Positions 45,048 to 55,124 of a stretch of DNA of 64,000 nt are shown here, one piece after another. The translations under genes were made by a program, and so were the position numbers. Position 1 is the stretch's first letter. Every line of letters begins with the position of its first letter. A model generated the notes under the pieces. The model ran no database searches. It was not told where the DNA came from and saw nothing but the letters and a program-made list of their open reading frames with translations. This DNA is from an uncultured Thermoguttaceae bacterium (GTDB lineage: Bacteria; Planctomycetota; Planctomycetia; Pirellulales; Thermoguttaceae): the NCBI GenBank assembly GCA_937951625.1, contig CALFBP010000010.1:80309-144308 (forward strand), read 5' to 3'.

Positions 45048-48000
45048 CTAGCGGGTCTGGGCGGTCTGCTGGGCAGGACGATCGAGGCGATAAAGGTAGT
45101 CGGGCCAGAGGGGGCAATTCAGGTCGGTCCACGTCTTGATGGCCAGTTTGGCCGTTGTGTCCAGCTTCAGCTCTCGATGGTTCTCGTCCGCCAGGACCTG
45201 CCACAAACGGCTCCGCAGCGTTCCGAACGACAGGGGTTCGGCTTTGAAATGACGCACGCCGTACGTGAAATCGAAGTAATGGACCCAGCCGCCAGAGATC
45301 AAGCCACGGTAGGAGGCGGGCACGCGATGCGCATCGAGCGTGCCGCGGAGGTCCAGCCGTTTGGGATCGCTCCCGTCGTGGCAACGAACGCAATGGGCGT
45401 CGAGCACGGGCTGGACGACGCGCTGGTAGTCGAACGGTCCCGCGCCCCAGGGCGGGGGCTCCAGCGACCGCGGCGAATGCGTCAGCGCCACCCCGGGCTG
45501 GGGTGGCGGCGAAGCATGGCGCGGGTCGTGGCAGCCGATGCAGCTCCGCCGCTCGCCAGGCTGAAGTTGGATCACGCTCCGCATCCGCTGCAATTCGTTG
45601 TAGTCTGCGTCGAGCAACTGGAAATAGAGCACCTTGCCCGCCGGCGCCAAGAACTGCACAGAGCCGTCCTCAGCGACGGGAACCGTGCCCAGCGGGGCCT
45701 TGGCCACGTAGCTCGGCCAGCCGCCGGACTCCGTGACGCGATACAGACCTGGCCCAATCTCGCTTACCAGCTTGGACCAATCGTGATTCGTCCGCAATAG
45801 CTTCACCGCGGCGTTCGATGTACGTGTTTCATAGCTGGGCGACGGACCGTGGACGAGGTGAATGGGCGAGGCGTAGAAATCAGTGAAGGGCGGATGGTCC
45901 GCGCACCATTCTCCAGTGGACAAGGGCCGCAAGTGCGATGGAACTTCTTCCACGACACGAAGGTATTTCACCCGACCCCGTGCGACCGCTGGTCCTAAAC
46001 CTTGATACACGTCCTGCACGGAAAATTGGCCCAGCCCGCGTTCCGCCAAGTCGGCGTCAAAGGCGGGCGGGAGCGCCGGCGGGCGGGGACGGGGACGCAA
46101 AAGGCTGGGGTGTTGGCTGCTGATCTCCAAATCGGCATAAATCCATTCCCGGTTCCCGTATCGGTCCACCACGTAAAGGCACCAATGGTGCTGGTTGTCG
46201 GGATTGTGCGCCACGAGGAAATGGTCGGAGGAAATCGGATAAGGATCGCGGAACGTGTCGCTGTGCGAGCGGCTCATCTGGTATTGCGGCCGCGTGTCCG
46301 GGGTGATGTTGGTGATCGCCTCGATGTCGAATGGCCCCTTGGTGCGGTCGATCAGGGCGATGGGGCCGTTGTGGTCGCCATGCGACATGAGCGTGCAGAC
46401 CAACTCCCGCGTGCCGGGCACCTCATGGGCCTGGCTGTAGCAGTTGGGCGTGTTGTTGCCGAAGACCAGCTCGGGATGCGTGCCGTCCGGACGAATGGCC
46501 CAAAGCGTGTGGCCAAAGTCGGCGCCCTTGTCCAAATACTCCGAGCGTGTCCAAAGGATACGGCCGTCGCCCATCACCGAGGGCTTCCATTCGCTCAGGT
46601 TGGCGAACGAAAGCCGTTTGATTTGGGAACCGTCGGCCTCCATCCGATACAGTACGTAAGCCTGGGGACGCCAGCAGAGAAAGCGAACTTTGCACCGGGT
46701 GCTGGTAAAGGCCACGCCTCCGTCGGGCAGCCACGCGGGATCGAAGTCGTGAAATGGCCCATCGGTCAGCTTGCGCAGGTCCGATCCATCCCTGGCCATC
46801 GAGTAGAGATGCCAATAGGAGGCCCAGCCGGGGACCTCGGGCTGGTCGGGCCGGTAGGCAAACACGATGCGCTGGGCGTCGAAATCCGCGACCGGCTCCC
46901 GCACGATCCCTTGGCTGCCGTCGAACAATCGCTGGATGCGGCCCTGCTCGGGCACGAGCCGGCCATGGGGATCACGGGGGATTTCCAGCACGAAGACCCC
47001 GCCACCCGGTTCCAAAACGCCATCCAGGTGTTCGCTGTAATTGTGCGACTCCAAGAACGGATGTCGCTTGGCAAACAGGATTCGCTCCAAAGGCGCCAAA
47101 GCGGGATCGCGGAGGAACAAGTTTCGTTTGGCCATTCGGGCGGCCAGATAAAGCGACTGTGATCGTTCCGCGTCCGGCGTCTGACGCTGCTGGCGACGCA
47201 ACTCGGCCGCTTGGGCCCGCTCCGCGGCAACGTCGATTCCCCGCTGGGCCATGCGTTCGATCATTTCCTCGAACAGTACCAATACCCGTTCCAGCGGCGC
47301 TAGCCGTGCCAGGCGGCCCCAATACGGCGGCCCGCCCGGATAGGCCGGCCGATCCACCACCAGCGGCGAGAGGTGATCGTCGGCCGGGATCGCGCTCCAC
47401 GTCGCCCTTTCCCGCAGGAAGGCATAATGCACGAAGCCCTCCCAACTTTTCGCAGGCAATCGGTCGAGCTGGAAAGGGGGAAAATGCCGGGCCCGATGAG
47501 GACCTGTTCGCTCATGCTTGGCCACAGACTGCCATTGCTGGCCGTCCGGCGAGACGAGCACCTCGAAGACCTCGGCAATGCGGTCCTGATACTTTCCTGT
47601 GCGATCGCGAGTGATGACCACACTGGCCACCACGGCGGGCCGAGGCAACTCGATTTGGGCCCATTCCTCGCCCCCGCTGGCCGCGATCCAGCTATGGTCA
47701 TTTCCGTACAAGCCGTCGTTGAGGTGTGCGACCTGATGGATGGCATAGCCGGGAAGGCAAGACGACGCGCTAGCCTTCGCGCCGCGGCGGGCCAAGGCAA
47801 GGTTCTCCTTACCGTCGGGCCCGAAGACCTCCAGCTCGTCGATTCCCGGCTCGGCGCCGCCGCTGGTCTGGCGGATGACCACGCGAACGAATCGCGCCTC
47901 CCGCGGCGTGAACGACAAAGCCTCGGGCCGCTGGGCTGGCGCCAGCGCCGCGATCCGCGCGACGGCCTCTCGAAACTCCTCGACGACCGGTTTTGGGGCC

Positions 48001-48083
48001 TCACTCAATGCCTGCTGGTGGATGAAGCCCAAGATCAAAAACAGCCCCAGCACCGTGGATCGTGACAAAGTAGTCCAACTCAT
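45048..48083 (-). CDS. Secreted di-haem c protein related to hydrazine synthase alpha subunit
   Basis: The 1011-residue protein has a Sec signal peptide (STVLGLFLILGFIHQQALS). A F5/8 type C (discoidin)-like domain follows at about residues 55-215. A TolB/HZS-like six-bladed propeller spans roughly 360-640, with LYRMEADGSQIKRLS and LWAIRPDGTHPELVF blades. The C-terminal part has two CxxCH haem c motifs, CIGCH (848-852) and CVRCH (898-902), in the arrangement seen in HZS-alpha-type domains. In anammox bacteria HZS makes hydrazine, but most planctomycete relatives are not anammox, so an electron-transfer role is safer. AAAGGG precedes the ATG at 48083. Confidence 0.82.
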   Translation of the reverse strand: MSWTTLSRSTVLGLFLILGFIHQQALSEAPKPVVEEFREAVARIAALAPAQRPEALSFTPREARFVRVVIRQTSGGAEPGIDELEVFGPDGKENLALARRGAKASASSCLPGYAIHQVAHLNDGLYGNDHSWIAASGGEEWAQIELPRPAVVASVVITRDRTGKYQDRIAEVFEVLVSPDGQQWQSVAKHERTGPHRARHFPPFQLDRLPAKSWEGFVHYAFLRERATWSAIPADDHLSPLVVDRPAYPGGPPYWGRLARLAPLERVLVLFEEMIERMAQRGIDVAAERAQAAELRRQQRQTPDAERSQSLYLAARMAKRNLFLRDPALAPLERILFAKRHPFLESHNYSEHLDGVLEPGGGVFVLEIPRDPHGRLVPEQGRIQRLFDGSQGIVREPVADFDAQRIVFAYRPDQPEVPGWASYWHLYSMARDGSDLRKLTDGPFHDFDPAWLPDGGVAFTSTRCKVRFLCWRPQAYVLYRMEADGSQIKRLSFANLSEWKPSVMGDGRILWTRSEYLDKGADFGHTLWAIRPDGTHPELVFGNNTPNCYSQAHEVPGTRELVCTLMSHGDHNGPIALIDRTKGPFDIEAITNITPDTRPQYQMSRSHSDTFRDPYPISSDHFLVAHNPDNQHHWCLYVVDRYGNREWIYADLEISSQHPSLLRPRPRPPALPPAFDADLAERGLGQFSVQDVYQGLGPAVARGRVKYLRVVEEVPSHLRPLSTGEWCADHPPFTDFYASPIHLVHGPSPSYETRTSNAAVKLLRTNHDWSKLVSEIGPGLYRVTESGGWPSYVAKAPLGTVPVAEDGSVQFLAPAGKVLYFQLLDADYNELQRMRSVIQLQPGERRSCIGCHDPRHASPPPQPGVALTHSPRSLEPPPWGAGPFDYQRVVQPVLDAHCVRCHDGSDPKRLDLRGTLDAHRVPASYRGLISGGWVHYFDFTYGVRHFKAEPLSFGTLRSRLWQVLADENHRELKLDTTAKLAIKTWTDLNCPLWPDYLYRLDRPAQQTAQTR

Positions 48084-48134
48084 TGGATAGACCCTTTCTT
48101 TGCTACCACAGCTTGGGAGTGGGGAACAATTCGC

Positions 48135-49313
48135 TTACGGAGCGCGAAAGCCGGTGTAGAGGGCAGGCAGGGCCTCGCGCAGGGCACGTTCGTTTTCCAT
48201 GGGATCGCCGCGGTCATAGATCCAAAAGTTCGTCGGTCCGTCGGTCAATTCGAAAGTGAACATACAATCGTCGCGGACCGTGACGCGGCACGGACGCAAT
48301 TCGTTGGGGAAAACCTTATCGCTGGGCAGCACTTCAGCGGCGGGCACCAAGCGGTGCGTTCCGTCCGCGCGGCGCACCAAGCGGCGGTTGGCTACTTGCA
48401 TCCAAACGCTCGTTTCCCAGACGTTGTGGGGACGGTTGACGAAACTTTGTACGACCTCCGGGGGCGGGGCCTGTTCCACGGCGCGAAGGAAGTCCATGCG
48501 CGTCGACCGCGTGAACGCAAAAGCCAAGTAAGCTTGGAGCTTGGGATCCATGTCCGCGATGAATTTCAAGTCGGGCAGTTTCCAAAAGCAGTTGTGGCGG
48601 CCGTAGGCGAACGGCCCCTCGCCGGTCGCGCACGGATAGATGGCCACCGGAAGGTCGGACCGCAATAGCCGCACGAAGGCGTGTCGGTCGAGCATCACGT
48701 TCCACTCGAGGTAGTCGGGCGACGAGGCCCCCGCACACAAATGCACGCGGCGGACCTTCGCTTTCATGAGATCCGGTTCCCGGTTGTAAGCCACCGCGGC
48801 GGCGCGGGCCGACCCAAACAAAAGCAACTCGACTGGCTCGGGACTCTCGCGCAGCGTGCGCAACAGCAAGCCGATTCCCTGCTGCTGGAACGGGGGGGCG
48901 TCGAGCATTGCGTCGCCGGGCGACCTCATGGCCTCGAAGGGCGTCGCGGCGCACGGCACCTCGCGTCCGAAGAGGTAATTGAGCTGCAACACGGGAATGA
49001 AGCCGGGATCGCGCGGGCCGGTGGGATCGCGATACTGAGGATCGGGATGATCGGCGAACGCTTGGCGATAACGCTGCGTGACGTCGAGGATGACCGCTTT
49101 CAAGTCGATCTCGGGCAGGGCATAGGCCGCAAGCAGATCGACATTGTCGCCCACGTCTTGGTGAGGATGGTACAGGTCCGTGCAATCGATAACGGGAACT
49201 TTGCGGGCTGAAGAGGTCGCGTTCGCCAAAGGCGGCGGGGAAGCTTGCAGGCGTGCCCGCAGGTGCTCCCCGGCCAGGATCGTCGCCAAGGTCAAAAAAT
49301 CTCGCCGATGCAT
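48135..49313 (-). CDS. Nucleoside-hydrolase-like secreted protein
   Basis: The 392-residue protein begins HRRDFLTLATILAG, a twin-arginine-like signal. Then comes VIDCTDLYHPHQDVGDNVDLLAAYALP, whose Asp-rich pattern parallels the DTDxGxDDAxA calcium-binding motif of inosine-uridine nucleoside hydrolases, though the family motif is altered. Later DAMLDAPPF and FELTDGPTNFWIYDRGDP fit the fold. The substrate is unknown. A GAGGCGG box precedes the ATG at 49313. It lies 51 bases upstream of the di-haem gene on the same strand and is probably co-transcribed. Confidence 0.7.
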   Translation of the reverse strand: MHRRDFLTLATILAGEHLRARLQASPPPLANATSSARKVPVIDCTDLYHPHQDVGDNVDLLAAYALPEIDLKAVILDVTQRYRQAFADHPDPQYRDPTGPRDPGFIPVLQLNYLFGREVPCAATPFEAMRSPGDAMLDAPPFQQQGIGLLLRTLRESPEPVELLLFGSARAAAVAYNREPDLMKAKVRRVHLCAGASSPDYLEWNVMLDRHAFVRLLRSDLPVAIYPCATGEGPFAYGRHNCFWKLPDLKFIADMDPKLQAYLAFAFTRSTRMDFLRAVEQAPPPEVVQSFVNRPHNVWETSVWMQVANRRLVRRADGTHRLVPAAEVLPSDKVFPNELRPCRVTVRDDCMFTFELTDGPTNFWIYDRGDPMENERALREALPALYTGFRAP

Positions 49314-49465
49314 GGAACCGCCTCTCTTCGACTGTCTTGAAAACGGCGTGTGCTTTGCGTTGTCATCCTCGCCGGGGCATCGAAGATTCTTTTGGTTGAG
49401 CTGCACACACCGCAAAACCTTTTGGTCAAGAACGCAGCGCCTCCCGGGCCCGGCTTGCTGGATTC

Positions 49466-50575
49466 TCAGGCTACCCCGAACCGTTCGATGGCGTCGTGGC
49501 GCAGTGTGGTCCCCGCGCCGGGCACTTGCGGGCACTTCATGAAACCGCCCTCCTGTGTCGCCGGTTCCTCGAAACAGGTGCGGAGCCAGGGAATGTATTC
49601 TACCATAGCGGAAGCGGGGTGGGCAAAAGCCAATTGTACGTTGACTTGCATCATGTCGCCCGCGTGGCCGACGACCGGCAAACGGTGCGCCAGGGCCAGA
49701 TCGGCAGCCTGCATCCAGGGGCCGATGCCGCCGATCCGCGTGGGATCGGGCTGGACAAAATGCACCGCGCCCGCCTCGATGAAACTCCGCATCGCGTCGA
49801 GAGAATACTGTTGTTCCCCCAGCGCGATGGGCGTGGCGATGGAACGGGCCAGGACCGCATGGGAACCCACGTCGTCGAACCACATCGGCTCCTCGAACCA
49901 ATAGACGTCGTACTCGGCTAAGTGGCGGCCCACGCGGATCGCCGCCGGCAGGTCCCATCGCCCGTTGGCATCGACCATGAGTTTGACGCTCGGGCCGATG
50001 GCTTCGCGTACCGCGGCTAGGCGATCGAGATCGTCGCGAGGATCGGGGCTACCGATCTTGAGTTTCACTCCGCGAAAGCCCTCGTCCACGGCGGCACGCG
50101 CGCAATCCACCAACTGCTGGCGGCTCCAATTGAGCCAACCGCCATCGGTGTTGTAGGCCTCGACGGGCTTGCCGCCGTCTCCGCCGAGCAATTTCCACAA
50201 GGGCATTTCGGCGGCCTTGGCCTTGAGGTCCCAGAGGGCGATCTCCACTGCCGAGAGGGCCATTTGAACGATGCCGGCTCGGCCCACCCAGCGAATCGAC
50301 GGCGTGTGATAAAGCTTTTGCCAGAGAAGGCCCGTGTCGCGGGGATCTTCGCCCAACACGAGCGGCGCGAGGGCCTCGCCGATGCAGTCGCGGATCAGGC
50401 GGTCGGTGGCCAGATGCCCGTGGGTTCCCGTGTAGCCATAGCCTGACCACATGGTGTCGGTCCGCAGCACGGCCCCGACGACGCCCCAATGAGTCACCTG
50501 ATGGGTGCTGTCGGCGATCTGCTGATTGGTGACGGGAACATGCAAAATGAATGTTTCGACGCGGGTGATTCTCAT
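49466..50575 (-). CDS. Enolase-superfamily enzyme, mandelate racemase type
   Basis: The 369-residue protein has the mandelate racemase/muconate lactonising enzyme layout: a capping domain, then the Lys-x-Lys base in VKLKIGSPDP, the metal ligands Asp in MVDANGRWD, Glu in FEEPMWFDD and Glu in ALGEQQY, and a histidine base in VVGHAGDMMQV. That set of residues suits sugar-acid dehydratases or epimerases; the sugar cannot be named. CGGAGG precedes the ATG. It sits 20 bases downstream of the 1347-residue gene, so the two are almost certainly one operon. Confidence 0.88.
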   Translation of the reverse strand: MRITRVETFILHVPVTNQQIADSTHQVTHWGVVGAVLRTDTMWSGYGYTGTHGHLATDRLIRDCIGEALAPLVLGEDPRDTGLLWQKLYHTPSIRWVGRAGIVQMALSAVEIALWDLKAKAAEMPLWKLLGGDGGKPVEAYNTDGGWLNWSRQQLVDCARAAVDEGFRGVKLKIGSPDPRDDLDRLAAVREAIGPSVKLMVDANGRWDLPAAIRVGRHLAEYDVYWFEEPMWFDDVGSHAVLARSIATPIALGEQQYSLDAMRSFIEAGAVHFVQPDPTRIGGIGPWMQAADLALAHRLPVVGHAGDMMQVNVQLAFAHPASAMVEYIPWLRTCFEEPATQEGGFMKCPQVPGAGTTLRHDAIERFGVA

Positions 50576-50595
50576 TTAGCCTCCGAGTTAGCGAG

Positions 50596-53500
50596 TCATC
50601 CTCGTTCCCAAGCGTCAATCTGACGTTGAAGTTCCTTGAGCGAAAGCTTGACTTGGGGCAAAAGGGGAGCGATAGGGACCTCGTACTCATCGCTGCCCAG
50701 TTCCAAGCGTTCCACGGTACGTTGCAGGGTCTCCAGCCAGAAAGGCAAGTCATAGCCCACCCCCCCCGGCTCGGCCGTGAAGGGAGCCAGTTCTTTCTCC
50801 AATTCCGCGAAGGAAACCAGCTCGCGGCCGGCGCGGAGTTCTTCGACCGCGGGACGCACCAACGCGCAGAGGCTTTCGACCACCAACGGTTGCACGAAAC
50901 GCTGCGCGAGGCGGTCGGCGATGGTGCGCAATCGCACGCCATATTTCGCGGCCAGCCGTTCGAAACGGCGTTGGTGCTGCTCGGCCAGGTCCGCGGTGCG
51001 TTCGGCCACCGCCTCGCGCCATCGCCGCGCCGCGCGCACGCGCCCGGCCCGCATCAGGGCCTGGTGGGCCAGCAGCACCGGTTTGAGGTTCCAGGCCACG
51101 GTTTCATAGCTCGCCCGCACGCGAAGGAAATCCAACAGCACGTACAGCATCTCGCCGCGGTCCGATTGGGTCGTCATGCTGTTGTAGTCGAGGTACTCGG
51201 AATAGTTCTCCACGATGGCTTCCAGGCAAATCTCCAAGCAGCGAACCGCTTGGTCCCGCGGCAACCGACTGCCGAGGTCCTGAAGCAGCCGAGGTTTTTC
51301 GTCGTCCTCGCAGACTTCCTCCCATGCATCGAGATACGCACCTACCCCTTCGTGCAGAATCGCCCGCAGCTTGCTGTAGGTAGTCAAAAACTCCTGAGTA
51401 AACAAGTCGTGACCGTAATGTACGATGAACGAGCGGACTTCCCGCCAGCGTGCCTCGTCGAACAGGCTTTCCACCGCGGAGATGCGCACATTGCGACTGT
51501 GGCTCATCCATCGTTTGAGGAGGACCTCGATCGGGCGATCGAGCAGGCCCACCAGCCGAGCATCGTCGTCCTCACGCTCAGGGCGGGATCGTTTCTCCGA
51601 CCCGGAGGCGATCACGCATTGGAGCACGCCACTGGCGGCAAGCTCGAAGAGGCGGTCGAATTCCGTGACCGCGGCCGGCCCGACAGGATGGTTCCGTTCC
51701 ATTCGCTGGATCGTTTTCAACAGCTCGGACGTCTCTTGGATCAGCCCGCATTGTGGAAAAGCAACCAACAGCCGACGCAGCCATTGGTGCATGCATCGTG
51801 CCTGAGCGAGACGTCTGGGGTGGCCGCCCCGCGCCAACGGGACATACAATAGCGGTTGTCTACTCAATGCCGGGCGGAGACGCGGCCAGATTCCCCGGGC
51901 AAACTCGATCTGGCCATGGTATAACGCCCGCAAGGTGCGCCGCGCAAGCAGTTCCCACTCGGCAGCCGGTTTCTGCCGCGGTTCCTCCGAACTCACCGTG
52001 GGAATCAGCGCCGCGGCGTCGTTGACCTCGACGAGCGTGGCGATGATCCTCTCCAGCAAGGTTTCCTTGACTACGCGGCGGTGATCGTACTCAACCAGAG
52101 AATCGTGCGTGCCGCGAGGGGGCGGGATAGGGTAGCGATACACCGCGTCGAGCAACTCGTTCAGCCCCTCACGCCAGGATTCGGCCTGGGCCGCATAGCC
52201 GAAGAGCACCTCGTCTCGTTCCGGGGCTGGCGACCCCATCGACCACACGGCGACCGACTTCCACAGCCGCGCCACGGTAAGCAGAAACATCAAGTGCTGG
52301 CTGATCCGCTCGCTCTCCTGAGCCAGTTCGAAATCGGTTGTCAGGGAGGGGCCTTCGAGCATTTCCCCCTCGAACCCGTCGTCCGTCGAATCCCGATACA
52401 CCACCCCCTCGTACGCGGCGCGAAACAAATCTTCGTCGGGTACGTTCCCATCGTCCGGCTCATCGTCGCTGGCCGCTTCCCACGAGTCTTCCCAGCTTTC
52501 CAATGGCTCGGCGAACGGATCGCGTTGGGAGGCGTCGTCCTCTTTTCTTCGCGAGCGGCCGCGGCGGGACTCGCCGCCAGGACCGGCCAACTGGAGCTCC
52601 GGGACCCGCCAATAAGACTCGGCATTGGCCTCCAGGTAGTCGAGCATCTTTCGTGCTAAAGGCCAGGCGTCGCTCGTTCCCTGCCTTACGTTGGGATGGA
52701 GCCCGGCATCCGGCCAAGAACCCGCCTGCTGCGACCCTTGCCACGCCAAGCGCATCCAGCGCACCAGCAGAGCGCCAAAGACGTGCCTTCCCTGGGCCAG
52801 GGGCACGGTGCCAGCTTGGCTTAGCCAATGGACCAGCAGGGCCATGGCGGCAACGAGATCTTTTTCATCCAGCAGGGCCTCGACGAGCATGGAATACGCC
52901 TTGGGCGAACGAAATCGCTCGGCGTGCCGGCGCCAGAAGGCCACGTTGCCAGCCGCCGTGCCCGCCTGATGCCAAGCCCCCAGCGCCTCGGCCACCTGGT
53001 CGGCCGACTCGCATTCCTCACGGCCTGAAAAGCCGTTGACGTCGCTGACCTCGGTACTGGCAAACTGGTCCCACCAACGCGCCAAGGCGTAGGCCCCTTG
53101 CCTAACCTCGCGGCGAACCGCGTCGTCGCCCGCCGCCGCGGCCTTGCCTTGGAGGCGGGCGTAGAGGTTGAACAACTCGCCGACCACTTCGATCAACTCC
53201 TCGACGCGTTCGTCGTGGATGGTGTCCTCGATGGCCGGGGAGCGGCTGAACTGCCCGGCGAAGCCTAGGATATTCCAAGGGTCGACCATGGCCCCGCATT
53301 GGATCGCCCGATGCAGAAGATCGACGATCTGAGGGAGTATCGCTGCCGCCTCCGCGAGTTGGCGGCGGTCGATCGCCTGATGGGCCGCCGTCAGCCGACA
53401 CTCGATTTGGGAACGCATCCGCGCCGAAGCGGCCGGGGCGTAGCTGGCCTGCCGGGCAGCCGCGTCAAGATAACCCATTTTGGCGAAGATTCGTGCCAGA

Positions 53501-54639
53501 TGGACCCGTTGCAACTGCTCCGCCCGACGCCGCGCCAACGCCTGGTTCAGATGCTGCCGGACGCCGCCGAAAGCCTGTTGCAAGGTTTTTGCCTCGGCTC
53601 GCAGTCGTTCGGCATGGGCCCCTTTGAGGCGTTGAAGCCATCGCTCATAGAAGGCGTCCCGGTAAGCCGCGATCCGGACCACCAGCTTGCCGAGCGAAAA
53701 GGTCGAATCGATGGCCTCGGGCCCGTCGCCCGTCACGCCGGAAGCCATCAGCATCGTGCAGGCCAACACCGCGGCCGCCTCCCAAACAAGCTCGTCGCGG
53801 GGCAAGTCGACGCGCTGCTCGATGCGCTCGAACAGCCCATCCAACACCACTTGCTGCAAGACGAACCGCCGGTAACGGCCACGGTTGTCGATCAGGTGCA
53901 GGTCCCACGTGCCGAAGTGGTAATTCGGCCGCCGATTGACGGGGTGGTCGAAGTCGTAAGCGCGGGGGTCCAAGGCGAGTTCGTCCAAGAGCTCCGGATC
54001 GAACCAGGCCTCGCGGAGCAAATCCTCGTCCGTCGCGTGCAGAATTTCCAAGGTCGGGGCCAGCAATTCCCGATACCGCCCCCAGGCGATCCCCACGCCG
54101 CGGATGTACAGCGGGATCGGCCGCACCCACTCGTGGGCATAGGGTTGCATTTTCTGCGCGGAACGGAGCACGGCCACGGGACGATAGCCGATAAAGTCGT
54201 TCAGCCGCCGAATCGCTCCCTCCACAATTCGCTCGGTGTCCTCCCACGGAGGCCCCATGCTCAGCACCGCTTCGCAGACGCGACCCAAAAAAAACGGCTG
54301 AAACAACGCCTCGTCGGTTTGATGAAAAAGCAAGTCGCGGTGGAAGCGTCGGTAGGCGGGCAAGGTCTCGTCGAAAACCAAGCGCAGCACGGCCCTGGCT
54401 TGATCGACGTGACGAAATGCCTCGATGTTGGCACTCAGTTCACCCAACCCGGCTCCGATCACCTCCCCCAAAGTCCGCCACACGCGATCCCGCGGCTCCC
54501 CGCCCTCCGCAATGATGCCATAAAGGTCATTCACCGCGCGGAGGAACCGGGGGTCGGGCGCGCCTGAGGAGAAATTCAGGTAGCCGGCGATATCTTGAAC
54601 CAAATCGCGGGCCTTGGGGCCGAGCCGGTCGAGTTCCAT
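50596..54639 (-). CDS. Large protein of unknown function (1347 residues)
   Basis: I do not recognise this protein. It is strongly helical, with many Leu/Ala/Arg/Glu-rich helices separated by short loops, as in tetratricopeptide- or HEAT-like proteins. An acidic, Ser/Asp/Glu-rich linker of about 50 residues (around 690-740, including SDDEPDDGNVPDEDL) divides it into an N-terminal and a C-terminal half. No signal peptide, transmembrane segment, nucleotide-binding loop or Zn motif is visible. The AT-poor third-position use matches its neighbours. It is the first gene of a unit with the enolase-superfamily gene. The ATG at 54639 gives MELDRLGPKARDLV. Confidence 0.85.
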   Translation of the reverse strand: MELDRLGPKARDLVQDIAGYLNFSSGAPDPRFLRAVNDLYGIIAEGGEPRDRVWRTLGEVIGAGLGELSANIEAFRHVDQARAVLRLVFDETLPAYRRFHRDLLFHQTDEALFQPFFLGRVCEAVLSMGPPWEDTERIVEGAIRRLNDFIGYRPVAVLRSAQKMQPYAHEWVRPIPLYIRGVGIAWGRYRELLAPTLEILHATDEDLLREAWFDPELLDELALDPRAYDFDHPVNRRPNYHFGTWDLHLIDNRGRYRRFVLQQVVLDGLFERIEQRVDLPRDELVWEAAAVLACTMLMASGVTGDGPEAIDSTFSLGKLVVRIAAYRDAFYERWLQRLKGAHAERLRAEAKTLQQAFGGVRQHLNQALARRRAEQLQRVHLARIFAKMGYLDAAARQASYAPAASARMRSQIECRLTAAHQAIDRRQLAEAAAILPQIVDLLHRAIQCGAMVDPWNILGFAGQFSRSPAIEDTIHDERVEELIEVVGELFNLYARLQGKAAAAGDDAVRREVRQGAYALARWWDQFASTEVSDVNGFSGREECESADQVAEALGAWHQAGTAAGNVAFWRRHAERFRSPKAYSMLVEALLDEKDLVAAMALLVHWLSQAGTVPLAQGRHVFGALLVRWMRLAWQGSQQAGSWPDAGLHPNVRQGTSDAWPLARKMLDYLEANAESYWRVPELQLAGPGGESRRGRSRRKEDDASQRDPFAEPLESWEDSWEAASDDEPDDGNVPDEDLFRAAYEGVVYRDSTDDGFEGEMLEGPSLTTDFELAQESERISQHLMFLLTVARLWKSVAVWSMGSPAPERDEVLFGYAAQAESWREGLNELLDAVYRYPIPPPRGTHDSLVEYDHRRVVKETLLERIIATLVEVNDAAALIPTVSSEEPRQKPAAEWELLARRTLRALYHGQIEFARGIWPRLRPALSRQPLLYVPLARGGHPRRLAQARCMHQWLRRLLVAFPQCGLIQETSELLKTIQRMERNHPVGPAAVTEFDRLFELAASGVLQCVIASGSEKRSRPEREDDDARLVGLLDRPIEVLLKRWMSHSRNVRISAVESLFDEARWREVRSFIVHYGHDLFTQEFLTTYSKLRAILHEGVGAYLDAWEEVCEDDEKPRLLQDLGSRLPRDQAVRCLEICLEAIVENYSEYLDYNSMTTQSDRGEMLYVLLDFLRVRASYETVAWNLKPVLLAHQALMRAGRVRAARRWREAVAERTADLAEQHQRRFERLAAKYGVRLRTIADRLAQRFVQPLVVESLCALVRPAVEELRAGRELVSFAELEKELAPFTAEPGGVGYDLPFWLETLQRTVERLELGSDEYEVPIAPLLPQVKLSLKELQRQIDAWERG

Positions 54640-55124
54640 ACCTATTCGGTTCCCTTTACGATGCCCATCTTAGAACACGGTAAGAAGCCGGTCTAGCGCA
54701 AAAACCGCCCCATACGGTGGGGTCCATCGGGTCAACTTTGGCACCACAAAAAGAGGGACGGCTGGTCGTGTCGGGCAATGGGCCGCGGCCAGTCGTCTTC
54801 AGAGGCTTCGTAGCCCTGCATGGCACGACTTGCGGTGTTGATCCCATGCAGGGGGGGCCGCGACCGCTTCGCCAAGCAGGGTGGGTCGCCTGACGCAACG
54901 CCGACCGCTGTGAAGGCCGCAAGTCACAGAGTCACAGGGCGCCGCGAGTTTTTTTAATGCAATCTTCGGGTCGGGGTAGTATGATGAAGCTGATAGGCAG
55001 AGCAAGAGGAAGATCACTTGACGCGAAATGGCTTGGTTCGTTCCGTTGCCACCCCGCCTGGAATCAATCGGGGTGCGCCGGGCGTCTGCGGCTGAGGGTG
55101 TTGGCGTTTATCGTGGGGTTCGCT
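54640..55124. other. Divergent intergenic region with a perfect inverted repeat
   Basis: About 485 bases lie between the divergent 1347-residue gene and the PQQ-like gene. The central feature is a perfect 10-bp inverted repeat (54812-54821 and 54842-54851). A T7 tract is at 54948-54956. Short frames on both strands do not look coding. Confidence 0.4.
54812..54851. promoter_or_regulatory. Perfect 10-bp inverted repeat between divergent genes
   Basis: CCCTGCATGG (54812-54821) is matched by CCATGCAGGG (54842-54851) with a 20-base spacer. The centre-to-centre distance is 30 bases, about three helical turns, so it could be a two-site operator; it could also be the stem of a leader RNA. No protein has been tied to it. 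Confidence 0.6.
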
